From Thalassobaculum litoreum DSM 18839 (GTDB lineage Bacteria; Pseudomonadota; Alphaproteobacteria; Thalassobaculales; Thalassobaculaceae), in NCBI RefSeq assembly GCF_900102465.1, contig NZ_FNBW01000001.1, forward strand, positions 620,557-684,556: 64,000 bases of DNA, given 5' to 3'. Shown one piece after another: positions 9,405-17,569 of this stretch (its first letter is position 1; every line of letters starts with the position of its first letter). The notes under the pieces were generated by a model. It was not told the DNA's origin. It worked only from the letters and a program-made list of their open reading frames with translations, and searched no databases. The position numbers and the translations under genes are program-made.

Positions 9405-9443
9405 GGCGGGGGCGGCGTCCCCCTCTCCCCAGCCGCCCCCGCC
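9405..9443 (+). other. Perfect 12-bp GC stem-loop between metY and metA
   Basis: GGCGGGGGCGGC at 9405-9416 pairs perfectly with GCCGCCCCCGCC at 9432-9443 across a 15-base pyrimidine-rich loop. It starts nine bases after the metY stop and ends 28 bases before metA. No T-tract follows, so it is not a classical intrinsic terminator. It could stabilise the metY transcript end or reduce read-through into metA. Confidence 0.5.
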
Positions 9444-9471
9444 TCTCGCATTCCCGAACCTTGGAGGGCCC

Positions 9472-10455
9472 ATGGCCGTCTTGCTGCCCCGCACCCTACC
9501 CGCCGTCGCGTCGCTCCGCGCCGAGGGCTGCCCCGTCGCCGAGGACCCGGCCCCGACGGATGGCACGCTCCCCCGCCGCCGGATCCTCACGGTCGTGCTG
9601 GTCAACCTGATGCCGGACAAGGCATCGACGGAGGCGGATTTCGCCCGACTGCTGGCGAACGGACCACAGCACGTGCGGCTGCTGCTGGCGGTGCCCGACG
9701 GCTACGTGACCACGGCAACGCCCGCCGACCACATGGCCCGGTTCTATCGGCCGTTCTTCGACCTGCCGCTCGCCCGGATCGATGCGGTGATTGTGACCGG
9801 CGCGCCGGTGGAAACGCTGCCCTTCGACCATGTCTTCTACTGGGATGGGCTCCGGCGGATCCTGGACTGGCTGGACGCGGCGCGGATGCCCTCCCTGCAC
9901 GTCTGCTGGGGCGCCCAGGCGGCGATGCACCACTACCACGGGGTGGAGAAGCATCCGCTGCGGCGCAAGCGCTTCGGGCTGTACCCGCACATGCCCATGG
10001 GAAGCGGCCACGGCCTGCTCACCGGCATCGACCTGCCGTTCCACATGCCGGTGTCGCGCCAGAGCGAGACCCGGCTGGAGGATCTGGTCCGCCGGCCCGG
10101 CCTGCGCCCCGTGCTGACCGCCCCGGTCGCCGGCGTCGGGCTGGTGCGCGACCGGACGCGCCCGGCCGTGTACTGCCTGAACCATCCGGAATACGGCCCC
10201 CGGCGTCTGCCCGAGGAATTCGCCCGCGACCGCAAGGCCGGTCGGGAGATCGATCCGCCGGCGGGCTATGACGCGGGCCTGCGCCGTCCTCAGGTGGCCT
10301 GGCAGACGGCCGCCCGCACCCTGTACCGCAACTGGATCACCGAGATCGCCGCCACCGATCCGCGCACCAGCGCCGATGTGGCGCTGGACTGGCTGCTGCG
10401 GGCCCAGCTGTCGGGGAGCCCCGCTCCGGCCGGCAGCCCCTGCCGGCTGCAGTGA
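9472..10455 (+). CDS. metA: Homoserine O-acyltransferase of the MetA/HTS family, predicted acetyl-CoA type
   Basis: 327 residues with GGAGG before the ATG. Family segments are clear: VNLMPDKASTEADFARLL, VTGAPVETLPF, the catalytic cysteine in CWGAQAAMHHYHG, the catalytic histidine in LNHPEYG, and EFARDRKAG with the third catalytic residue region. The residue after VTGAPV is glutamate. In the MetA family this position (111 in Bacillus cereus) is known to favour acetyl-CoA when Glu and succinyl-CoA when Gly. The enzyme is therefore predicted to make O-acetylhomoserine, matching the neighbouring MetY. The C-terminus is shorter in conserved core than E. coli MetA and ends in a proline-rich tail. 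Confidence 0.88.
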   Translation: MAVLLPRTLPAVASLRAEGCPVAEDPAPTDGTLPRRRILTVVLVNLMPDKASTEADFARLLANGPQHVRLLLAVPDGYVTTATPADHMARFYRPFFDLPLARIDAVIVTGAPVETLPFDHVFYWDGLRRILDWLDAARMPSLHVCWGAQAAMHHYHGVEKHPLRRKRFGLYPHMPMGSGHGLLTGIDLPFHMPVSRQSETRLEDLVRRPGLRPVLTAPVAGVGLVRDRTRPAVYCLNHPEYGPRRLPEEFARDRKAGREIDPPAGYDAGLRRPQVAWQTAARTLYRNWITEIAATDPRTSADVALDWLLRAQLSGSPAPAGSPCRLQ

Positions 10456-10636
10456 CGGACCCATGCGCTTGACCGAGAATCCCGACCCACCCGCACCGCC
10501 GTGCCGACACGACGGGCGCGCGTCCATGCCGAAGCGGTGGTGAACGCCACCCGTGCCCTGGTGGGAGGCACCCTTCTCCTCCATCTCCTTCTTCCCGGCC
10601 CTGCGCCGGGAGAAGGGGGATGTTTGATGGGAAAAA

Positions 10637-10664
10637 AAGCCCGGTCCGTCTCGGGACCGGGCTT
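10637..10664 (-). terminator. Strong rho-independent terminator of the leftward ABC/pyrimidine operon
   Basis: An 11-bp perfect stem (AAGCCCGGTCC at 10637-10647, GGACCGGGCTT at 10654-10664) has a 6-base loop. A run of seven A on the plus strand at 10632-10638 becomes a U-tract for leftward transcripts. It lies 45 bases past the stop of the substrate-binding-protein gene, the last gene of the operon. A weaker palindrome sits beside it at about 10590-10617. Confidence 0.88.
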
Positions 10665-10709
10665 CCGTACTGATCACCATCCATCAGGCGATCGGCTGGA
10701 CACTCGCCC

Positions 10710-11699
10710 TTACTTCAGCGCCTCATCGGTGATGGCGTGGGTCCAGGCACCTTCCGGCTTCTTGGAGATCACCGGGTCGGAGCCGCCGGCCAGGAGGGTG
10801 TCCACCGTGCGGGTGTAGTCCTCTTCCGACAGCGCGCCGTTGGAACCGGCGGTCAGCTTGGCGATCTCGCCCATCATGCGCTTCTGGTGCTTCTCGGTCT
10901 GGGCACCGCTGGCGTCGTTCTCGAGCACGATCTCGGCCGCCGCGTCCGGATTCGCCTCGGCCCATTTCCAGCCCTTCATCGAGGCGCGCACGAAGCGGAC
11001 CATCTTGTCCACGAAGACCGGGTCCTCGAGCTTGCTCTCCAGCACGTAGAGCCCGTCCTCGAGGGTAGCCACGCCCTGGTCCTGGTACTTGAAGACCACC
11101 AGTTCGTCGGCCGGAATCCCGGCATCGATGATCTGCCAGTACTCGTTATAGGTCATGGTGGATACGCAATCGGCCTGCTTCTGCAGCAGCGGGTCGACGT
11201 TGAAGCCCTGCTTGAGCACGGTCACGCCGCCGTCCGATCCGTCGGTCGCAATGCCGAGCTGGGACATCCAGGACAGGAACGGATACTCGTTGCCGTAGAA
11301 CCACACGCCGAGCGTCTTGCCCTTGAAGTCGGCCGGCTTGGTGATGCCGGTGTCCTTGCGGCAGGTCAGCATCATGCCCGAGCTCTTGAACGGCTGGGCG
11401 ATGTTGACCAGCGGCACACCCTTCTCGCGGCTGGCGAGGGCCGACGGCATCCAGTCGATGATCACGTCGGCGCCGCCGCCGGCGATCACCTGGGGCGGAG
11501 CGATGTCCGGCCCGCCCGGCTTGATCGTGACGTCGAGATTCTCCTCGTCGTAGAAGCCCTTGTCCTCGGCCACGTAGTAACCGGCGAACTGGGCTTGCGT
11601 CACCCATTTGAGCTGCAGCGTCACCTCGTCCGCCGCCATGGCCTGGGAGGCGGCCAGACCCATCACTCCCAATACGGTTCCTGCAATCAGTCTGCGCAT
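10710..11699 (-). CDS. NMT1/THI5-like ABC transporter substrate-binding protein (probable pyrimidine uptake)
   Basis: 329 residues from the ATG at 11699, preceded by AGGGAG. Residues 1-22 form a signal peptide ending in SQAMA, so the protein is periplasmic. The mature part follows the NMT1/THI5-like fold: LQLKWVTQAQFAGYYVAEDKGFYDEE near the N-terminus and PQVIAGGGADVIIDWM. This family binds pyrimidine-like and other small nitrogen compounds. It is the last gene of a unit containing two permeases, an ATPase, dihydropyrimidinase and an N-carbamoyl amidohydrolase, so uracil, thymine or a dihydropyrimidine is the most probable ligand. That assignment rests on context. Confidence 0.88.
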   Translation of the reverse strand: MRRLIAGTVLGVMGLAASQAMAADEVTLQLKWVTQAQFAGYYVAEDKGFYDEENLDVTIKPGGPDIAPPQVIAGGGADVIIDWMPSALASREKGVPLVNIAQPFKSSGMMLTCRKDTGITKPADFKGKTLGVWFYGNEYPFLSWMSQLGIATDGSDGGVTVLKQGFNVDPLLQKQADCVSTMTYNEYWQIIDAGIPADELVVFKYQDQGVATLEDGLYVLESKLEDPVFVDKMVRFVRASMKGWKWAEANPDAAAEIVLENDASGAQTEKHQKRMMGEIAKLTAGSNGALSEEDYTRTVDTLLAGGSDPVISKKPEGAWTHAITDEALK

Positions 11700-11749
11700 G
11701 TCTGTGCTCCCTGTTCTTGTTGACGCATCCGCGCGCCGGCCCGGTGTCG

Positions 11750-12835
11750 TCAGGTCCGGTTCGACGGATGCCAGAAGGTGACGGCCCGCTCCACGAGCGC
11801 GACGGCACCGAAAAACGCGGAGCCGGCCACAGCGGCCACCGCGATCTCTGCCCACACCATGTCGACGTTCATGCGGCCGACTTCGGTGGAAATGCGGAAC
11901 CCCATGCCGACGATGGGGGTGCCGAAGAACTCCGCCACGATGGCACCGATCAGCGCCAGGGTGGAGTTGATCTTCAGCGCATTGAAGATGAACGGGGCCG
12001 CCGCCGGCAGCCGCAGCTTCACCAGGGTCTGCCAGTAGCCGGCCGCGTAGGTGCGCATCAGGTCGCGCTCCATCCGTCCGGCTTCGGCCAGCCCGGCAAC
12101 CGTGTTCACCAGCATCGGGAAGAAGGTCATGACGATGACCACCGCCGCCTTGGACGGCCAGTCGAAGCCGAACCACATGACCATGATCGGCGCGATGCCG
12201 ATGATCGGCAGGGCCGAGATCAGGTTGCCCACCGGCAGCAGCCCCCGCTGCAGGAACGGCGAGCGGTCGATGGCGATGGCCACGAGGAAGGCCGAGCCGC
12301 AGCCCAGCGCATAGCCGATCAGCACGGCTTTCAGGAAGGTCTGCTGGAAGTCGGCCCACAGGATCGGGATCGAAGCGGCGAAGCGGGCGCCGATGGCCGA
12401 GGGCGGCGGCAGCAGCACCTGGGGCACGTTCAGGCCCCGGGTGACCACCTCCCACAACACCAGCAACGTGACGCCGAACAGCACCGGCACGGCGAGTGCG
12501 GTCCAGCGCCCTCCCCGCCGCGAGGCGGTCAGCCGCTCCACGAACAGCCAGGCGGCGAGCCAACCGGCCGCGGCAAGGCACCAGAAGCCGGCACTTCCCC
12601 GGTCGATCACGGTCAGCGACATCGGCAGCGCGAGGCCGGCCGCCAGGGTCAGACAGCCGTCGACCGAGACGGGCAGCGGATTGCGGAACCGGAACAGACT
12701 CGCCGCGCACAGGACGGCGAACGTTGTCAGGAACGGCGTGTCCAGCAGTCCGGTTTCGGCCGAGAGCGGCAGCACCAGCCCGAGCAGACCCAGCAGCCCG
12801 ACGGCCGCCGCCAATCCCGCCTGCAGCCGGGTCAT
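11750..12835 (-). CDS. ABC transporter permease with extra N-terminal membrane segments
   Basis: 361 residues, longer than the usual 250-280 of this permease family. The C-terminal 240 residues form the binding-protein-dependent transport domain with an EAA-type loop around AEAGRMERDLMRTYAAG. The first 115 residues add about four hydrophobic segments not found in the second permease. The ATG overlaps the stop of the upstream permease gene (ATGA). It pairs with that gene product to form the inner-membrane channel. The extra segment could be a regulatory or assembly extension. Confidence 0.88.
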   Translation of the reverse strand: MTRLQAGLAAAVGLLGLLGLVLPLSAETGLLDTPFLTTFAVLCAASLFRFRNPLPVSVDGCLTLAAGLALPMSLTVIDRGSAGFWCLAAAGWLAAWLFVERLTASRRGGRWTALAVPVLFGVTLLVLWEVVTRGLNVPQVLLPPPSAIGARFAASIPILWADFQQTFLKAVLIGYALGCGSAFLVAIAIDRSPFLQRGLLPVGNLISALPIIGIAPIMVMWFGFDWPSKAAVVIVMTFFPMLVNTVAGLAEAGRMERDLMRTYAAGYWQTLVKLRLPAAAPFIFNALKINSTLALIGAIVAEFFGTPIVGMGFRISTEVGRMNVDMVWAEIAVAAVAGSAFFGAVALVERAVTFWHPSNRT

Positions 12836-13707
12836 GGCCGCACCCCCATGCGCCGGGAGACATAGCCTCCGGCCGCGCCGACCAGGGTGACAAGAACCGA
12901 CGCCAGCAGCGCCGCCACGATCAGCGCGGACCAGATCTGCACGGTCTGTCCGTAATACGAGCCCGCCAGCAGCCGCGCGCCCAGCCCGGCGACCGCCCCG
13001 GTCGGCAGCTCACCGACGATGGCGCCCACAAGGCTGATGGCGACCGCCACCTTCATCGAAGCGAAGAGATAGGGCATCGAATGGGGCCAGCGCAGTTTCC
13101 AGAAGACCTGGGACGTGGACGCGCTGTAGGTCCGCATCAGGTCGAGCTGGATCGCCTCCGGCGCGCGCAGTCCCTTCACCATGCCGACCACGACCGGGAA
13201 GAAGCTGAGATAGGTGGATATCAGCGCCTTGGGCAGCAGGCCCGACAGGCCGACCGCGTTAAGCACCACGATGATCATCGGTGCGATCGCCAGGATCGGA
13301 ATGGTCTGGCTGGCGATCACCCAGGGCATCACCGATCGGTCGGTCGCCCGGTTGTGGACGATGGCCACGGCCAGGACGACACCAAGAACCGTGCCCATGG
13401 CGAAACCGGCCAGCGTCGCCGAGAGGGTGATCCAGGCGTGATAGACAAGGCTGCGCTTGGAGGTGACCTTCTTCTCCGCCGTGGTCTGCCAGATCTCCAC
13501 CGCCACCTGATGCGGCGACGGCAGGACCGGGCGCTCCTGGGCCATGGTGTCGACGATCAGGTCGGAGGCGGTCCAGTCCCGCCCCTCGCGCTCATAGACG
13601 CCGAGCTGCCAGGGGGTGTTCAGCCAGACGGTGGCGGCGTACCAGATCCCGATGATCGCCGCGACGACGACCAGGATCGGGATGGTCTTGCCGCCGCCCA
13701 TGGTCAT
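12832..13707 (-). CDS. ABC transporter permease
   Basis: 291 residues with about six hydrophobic segments and an EAA-type cytoplasmic loop around APEAIQLDLMRTYSAS. It is a normal-length inner-membrane permease of the nitrate/taurine/pyrimidine-type importer family. Its start overlaps the end of the ATPase gene and its end overlaps the next permease by four bases. This gene order, ATPase-permease-permease-binding protein, is one complete importer. A periplasmic insert of about 50 residues follows the first membrane helix. Confidence 0.9.
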   Translation of the reverse strand: MTMGGGKTIPILVVVAAIIGIWYAATVWLNTPWQLGVYEREGRDWTASDLIVDTMAQERPVLPSPHQVAVEIWQTTAEKKVTSKRSLVYHAWITLSATLAGFAMGTVLGVVLAVAIVHNRATDRSVMPWVIASQTIPILAIAPMIIVVLNAVGLSGLLPKALISTYLSFFPVVVGMVKGLRAPEAIQLDLMRTYSASTSQVFWKLRWPHSMPYLFASMKVAVAISLVGAIVGELPTGAVAGLGARLLAGSYYGQTVQIWSALIVAALLASVLVTLVGAAGGYVSRRMGVRP

Positions 13708-14507
13708 GCGTCCTCGTAGGAATGACCGGCCCGAAGTCCCTCGCGCACCCGGTGGGCAATCTCCAGAAATTCGGGCGTCTCGCGGATGTCGAGCGGGCGG
13801 TCGCGCGGCAGAGTGCTCTCGATCACGTCGGTCACCCGGCCGGGCCGCGGCGACATGACGACGATCCTGGTGGAGAGGTAGACCGCCTCGGGGATCGAGT
13901 GGGTGACGAAGGCGATGGTCTTGGTGGTCCGCGCCCAGAGCTGAAGGAGCTGTTCGTTCAGGTGGTCGCGCACGATCTCGTCCAGCGCGCCGAACGGCTC
14001 GTCCATCAGCAGGATGTCGGCGTCGAAGGCGAGCGCCCGGGCGATGGAGGCGCGCTGCTGCATGCCGCCGGAAAGCTGCCAGGGGAACTTGTTCTCGAAG
14101 CCGGTCAGGTTGACCAGCTCCAGGGTCCTGGCGACCCGCTCGTGCCGCTCGGCCTTGGAATAACCCATGATCTCCAGCGGCAGCGCCACGTTGCGGGCGA
14201 TGGTGCGCCAGGGATACAGGCCGGCGGCCTGGAACACATAGCCGTAGGCCCGGTTCAGCCGCGCCTGCTCCGGCGACACCCCGTTGACCGAGATCTGGCC
14301 GCCGGTCGGCTGCTCCAGGTCGGCGATCACCCGAAGCAGAGTGGTCTTGCCGCAGCCGGACGGGCCGATGAACGACACGAAGTCGCCCTTGCCGATGGTC
14401 AGCGACACGTCGCTCAGGGCGTGGACCGGCCCGTCGCCGGTCTGAAACGTCAGGTCCAGATGGTCAGCCCGAATGACCGGCTGCCCACGAGACGAAGCAG
14501 TGTTCAA
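13704..14507 (-). CDS. ABC transporter ATP-binding protein
   Basis: The ATPase shows Walker A GPSGCGKTT, the Q-loop region YVFQAAGLYPWRT, the signature LSGGMQQRASIARALA, Walker B ILLMDEPFGALD and the H-loop FVTHSIPEAV. It belongs to the nitrate/sulfonate/taurine import subfamily. The TTG at 14507 is preceded by GAGGAGGG at good spacing and gives 267 residues. An ATG at 14561 would add 18 residues but has no ribosome site. It energises the two permeases that follow and lies 64 bases after the dihydropyrimidinase gene. Confidence 0.9.
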   Translation of the reverse strand: MNTASSRGQPVIRADHLDLTFQTGDGPVHALSDVSLTIGKGDFVSFIGPSGCGKTTLLRVIADLEQPTGGQISVNGVSPEQARLNRAYGYVFQAAGLYPWRTIARNVALPLEIMGYSKAERHERVARTLELVNLTGFENKFPWQLSGGMQQRASIARALAFDADILLMDEPFGALDEIVRDHLNEQLLQLWARTTKTIAFVTHSIPEAVYLSTRIVVMSPRPGRVTDVIESTLPRDRPLDIRETPEFLEIAHRVREGLRAGHSYEDA

Positions 14508-14571
14508 GGCGACGCCCTCCTCGGCGCTCTCATCCGCTCCCCGGCTTCCCGCGGAGCGCATCGTGTACGGC

Positions 14572-16029
14572 TCAGACGCCGGCCGGCATCTTGGCCGGAT
14601 CGCGGATCACCTTGCGCGGGGCGGTGATCTCCTTCCAGGTCGACAGCGCCCGGTTCGGCGCGGGGTTCGGCGGCCGCTTCACGAACTCGCCGTGACCCGG
14701 CTTCGCCTTCATCTCGCTCTCCACCACCGCGACCTCGCCCCGGGTCAGGGTGAAGCGCGGCAGGCCGGTGACCTCGATGCCTTCGAAGACGTTGTAGTCG
14801 ATGGCCGACTGCTGCTTGTCGGCGGTGATCGTCTTCGAGCGCTTCGGGTCCCACACCACGATATCGGCGTCGGAGCCCTCGCGGATCGCGCCCTTGCGCG
14901 GGTACATGTTCAGGATCTTGGCGCTGTTGGTCGAGGTGACGGCCACGAATTCGTTCATGGTCAGCCGGCCGGTATTCACCCCCCGGGTCCACAGCACCGG
15001 CATCCGATCCTCCAGGCCGCCGGTGCCGTTGGGGATCTTGGTGAAGTCGCCCACACCATAGCGCTTCTGCTCGGTGGTGAAGGCGCAGTGGTCGGTCGCC
15101 ACCACCTGCAGGCTGCCGGCGGCGAGACCGGCCCACAGACCGTCCTGGTGCAGCTTGGAGCGGAACGGCGGCGACATCACCCGGCGCGCGGCATGGTCCC
15201 AGTCGGCGTTCTGATACTCGCTCTCGTCCAGCACCAGATGCTGGATCAGCGGCTCGCCGAAGATCCGCATCCCCTTCTGCCGGGCCCGGCGGATCGCCTC
15301 GTGCGCCTGCTCGCAGGAGACGTGGACGATATAGAGCGGCACGCCGGCCATGTCGGCGATCATGATGGCGCGGTTCGCCGCCTCGCCTTCCACTTCCGGC
15401 GGGCGGGAATAGGCATGCGCCTCCGGTCCGGTATTGCCCTCGGCCATGAGCTTGGCCTGAAGCTGGGCGACCACGTCGCCGTTCTCGGCATGGACCAGGG
15501 GCATGGCGCCCAGGTCGGCGCAGCGCTGGAACGACGAATACATCTCGTCGTCGTCGATCATCAGCGCGCCCTTGTAGGCCATGAAGTGCTTGAAGGTGGT
15601 GATGCCGCGATCGACCACCGTCTCCATCTCCTTCCAGACCTGCTCGCCCCACCAGGTGATGGCCATGTGGAAGGAATAGTCGGCGCAGGCCTTTGACGAC
15701 TTGTTGTCCCAGGCCTGCATGGCCTCCAGCAGCGACTGGCCCGGGGCCGGCAGGCAGAAGTCGACCACCATGGTGGTGCCGCCGGACAGGCCGGCGCGGG
15801 TGCCGCTCTCGAAATCGTCGGAGGAATAGGTGCCCATGAAGGGCATTTCCATATGGGTGTGCGGGTCGATGCCGCCGGGCATCACGTAGCAGCCGGCGGC
15901 GTCCAGAACCTCGTCGCCGGACAGGTTCGGACCCACGGCCGTGATCTTGCCGCCCTCCACCAGGACATCCGCCTCGAAGGTCAGGTCGGCGGTGACGACG
16001 GTCCCGCCCTTGATCACCTTGCTCGCCAT
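14572..16029 (-). CDS. hydA: Dihydropyrimidinase (D-hydantoinase family)
   Basis: 485 residues, the normal length. The enzyme opens dihydrouracil or dihydrothymine to the N-carbamoyl-beta-amino acid. The binuclear metal site is visible: DPHTHMEM near residue 57, the carboxylated lysine in FKHFMAYKG near 150, the histidines in HAENGDVV and HVSCEQAH, and the aspartate in TDHCAFT. GGAGGAG precedes the ATG. It sits between the N-carbamoyl amidohydrolase upstream and the transporter genes downstream on one leftward unit, and PreTA encoded nearby makes its substrate. Homologues act on hydantoins too, but the RutR-linked context favours pyrimidines. Confidence 0.94.
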   Translation of the reverse strand: MASKVIKGGTVVTADLTFEADVLVEGGKITAVGPNLSGDEVLDAAGCYVMPGGIDPHTHMEMPFMGTYSSDDFESGTRAGLSGGTTMVVDFCLPAPGQSLLEAMQAWDNKSSKACADYSFHMAITWWGEQVWKEMETVVDRGITTFKHFMAYKGALMIDDDEMYSSFQRCADLGAMPLVHAENGDVVAQLQAKLMAEGNTGPEAHAYSRPPEVEGEAANRAIMIADMAGVPLYIVHVSCEQAHEAIRRARQKGMRIFGEPLIQHLVLDESEYQNADWDHAARRVMSPPFRSKLHQDGLWAGLAAGSLQVVATDHCAFTTEQKRYGVGDFTKIPNGTGGLEDRMPVLWTRGVNTGRLTMNEFVAVTSTNSAKILNMYPRKGAIREGSDADIVVWDPKRSKTITADKQQSAIDYNVFEGIEVTGLPRFTLTRGEVAVVESEMKAKPGHGEFVKRPPNPAPNRALSTWKEITAPRKVIRDPAKMPAGV

Positions 16030-16089
16030 CTACTCCTCCTCTGTCCCGTGCGGATCTGATTTTAAGATTTCAGTTCAGGAGACGATCCC

Positions 16090-17337
16090 CTAGCTCACGA
16101 TTTCCGCCGCTTCCACCACGGCCTGGAACAGCACGTCGGTGCCGGCCCGCGCCCATTCCGGGGAGATCTCCTCCGCCTCGTTATGGCTCAAGCCGTCGAC
16201 GCAGGGGCACATGACCATGGCGGTCGGCGCCACCCGGTTGATCCAGCAGGCATCGTGCCCCGCGCCGGAGACCAGGTTGCGGTGGCTGTAACCGAGCCGC
16301 TCGGCCGCCTCGCGGATCATGGTCACGCAGCCCTGGTCGAATTCGACCGGATCGAAGCCGCCGACCTTCTCGACCTCCAGAGTCAGCCCGATCTCGTCGC
16401 AGATCTTCTGCGCGCCGTCCTTCAGGCGGGTCTCCATGTCCTCGATGATCGCCTTGTTGGGCGAGCGGAAATCGACGGTGAAGACGGCGCGGCCGGGAAT
16501 GATGTTGCGGGAGTTCGGATAGATTTCGCAGTGGCCGATGGCGCCCACCGCGTCCGGCTTGTGGCTCCAGGCGATCTCGTCCACAAGCTGCGTGATCCGC
16601 GCCATGCCGAGCCCGGCATTGACCCGCATCGGCATCGGGGTGGAGCCGGTATGGCTCTCCTTGCCGGTAACGGTGAACTGCAGCCAGCTCAACCCCTGGC
16701 CGTGAGTGACGACCCCGATATCCTTGCCCTCGGCCTCCAGGATCGGGCCCTGCTCGATATGCAGCTCGAAGAACGCCTTCATCTTGCGGGCGCCGACCTC
16801 CTCGTCGCCGACCCAGCCGACGCGCTTCAGCTCGTCGCCGAAGCTCTTGCCCTCGCGGTCGGTGCGGGCATAGGCCCAGTCCAGCGTATGGATGCCGGCG
16901 AACACTCCGGACGCCATCATCGCCGGGGCGAAGCGGGTACCCTCCTCGTTGGTCCAGTTGACCACGACGATCGGGTGTTTGGTCTTCACTCCCGCCTCGT
17001 TGAGTGTGCGCACGATCTCCAGCGCGCCGAGCACGCCCAGAACGCCGTCGTACTTGCCGCCGGTCGGCTGAGTGTCCAGGTGGCTGCCGACATAGACCGG
17101 CAGCGCGTCGGGGTCGGTGCCCTCGCGGCGGAAGAACATGTTGCCGGCCTTGTCGACGCCCATGGTGCAGCCCTCGGCCTCGCACCACTTCTGGAACAGG
17201 GCGCGGCCCTCGGCGTCCTCATCGGTGAGGGTCTGGCGGTTGTTGCCGCCGGCGATGCCGGGGCCGATCTTCGCCATCTCCATCAGGCTGTCCCACAGCC
17301 GATCGCCGTTGATCCGCAGGTTGCTGGCCGCTGACAT
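16090..17337 (-). CDS. M20 Zn-dependent N-carbamoyl-beta-alanine amidohydrolase (PydC/HyuC type)
   Basis: 415 residues from the ATG at 17337, preceded by GGAAGGGGAG. The family removes the carbamoyl group from N-carbamoyl-beta-alanine, N-carbamoyl-L-amino acids or allantoate. Metal ligands are visible: GSHLDTQPTGGKYDG, the NEEGTRF glutamate, ELHIEQGP and the C-terminal GLSHNEAE histidine. The dimerisation domain spans about 215-330. It is the first gene of the leftward operon, 102 bases from the RutR palindrome, and would complete the conversion of uracil to beta-alanine, ammonia and carbon dioxide. Allantoate amidohydrolase is the main alternative, but no purine genes are near. Confidence 0.92.
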   Translation of the reverse strand: MSAASNLRINGDRLWDSLMEMAKIGPGIAGGNNRQTLTDEDAEGRALFQKWCEAEGCTMGVDKAGNMFFRREGTDPDALPVYVGSHLDTQPTGGKYDGVLGVLGALEIVRTLNEAGVKTKHPIVVVNWTNEEGTRFAPAMMASGVFAGIHTLDWAYARTDREGKSFGDELKRVGWVGDEEVGARKMKAFFELHIEQGPILEAEGKDIGVVTHGQGLSWLQFTVTGKESHTGSTPMPMRVNAGLGMARITQLVDEIAWSHKPDAVGAIGHCEIYPNSRNIIPGRAVFTVDFRSPNKAIIEDMETRLKDGAQKICDEIGLTLEVEKVGGFDPVEFDQGCVTMIREAAERLGYSHRNLVSGAGHDACWINRVAPTAMVMCPCVDGLSHNEAEEISPEWARAGTDVLFQAVVEAAEIVS

Positions 17338-17434
17338 TCCGGACTCCCCTTCCGTCTTCGGGAGTCTGCCCGCCCGCAGGAGACCCCAACCGCTTGGGGG
17401 GTTGCGGGCCGCGCGACTTCCGCCTGTAATCATC

Positions 17435-17493
17435 TGACCTTGACCAATTGGTCAAAAACTAGGCTATCAGGCCATGGTTGCCGGTCAAGGTCA
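17435..17493. promoter_or_regulatory. RutR operator region between hydrolase operon and rutR
   Basis: A perfect 16-bp palindrome, TTGACCAATTGGTCAA, lies at 17440-17455 and matches the published RutR consensus TTGACCANNTGGTCAA at all 14 defined positions. A second symmetry surrounds it: TGACCTTGACC at 17435-17445 is the exact reverse complement of GGTCAAGGTCA at 17483-17493. Both lie in the divergent control region of the amidohydrolase operon and rutR. The first TTGACC could also serve as a -35 element for rutR. RutR bound here would repress both directions and release on uracil or thymine. Confidence 0.9.
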
Positions 17494-17569
17494 TTGTTTG
17501 CCCGCCGCCTGCCCGATTTTTGTGCAGAATCATGCGCCTATCGGGCCCTAGAGCCGCAGTCGGAGACAC

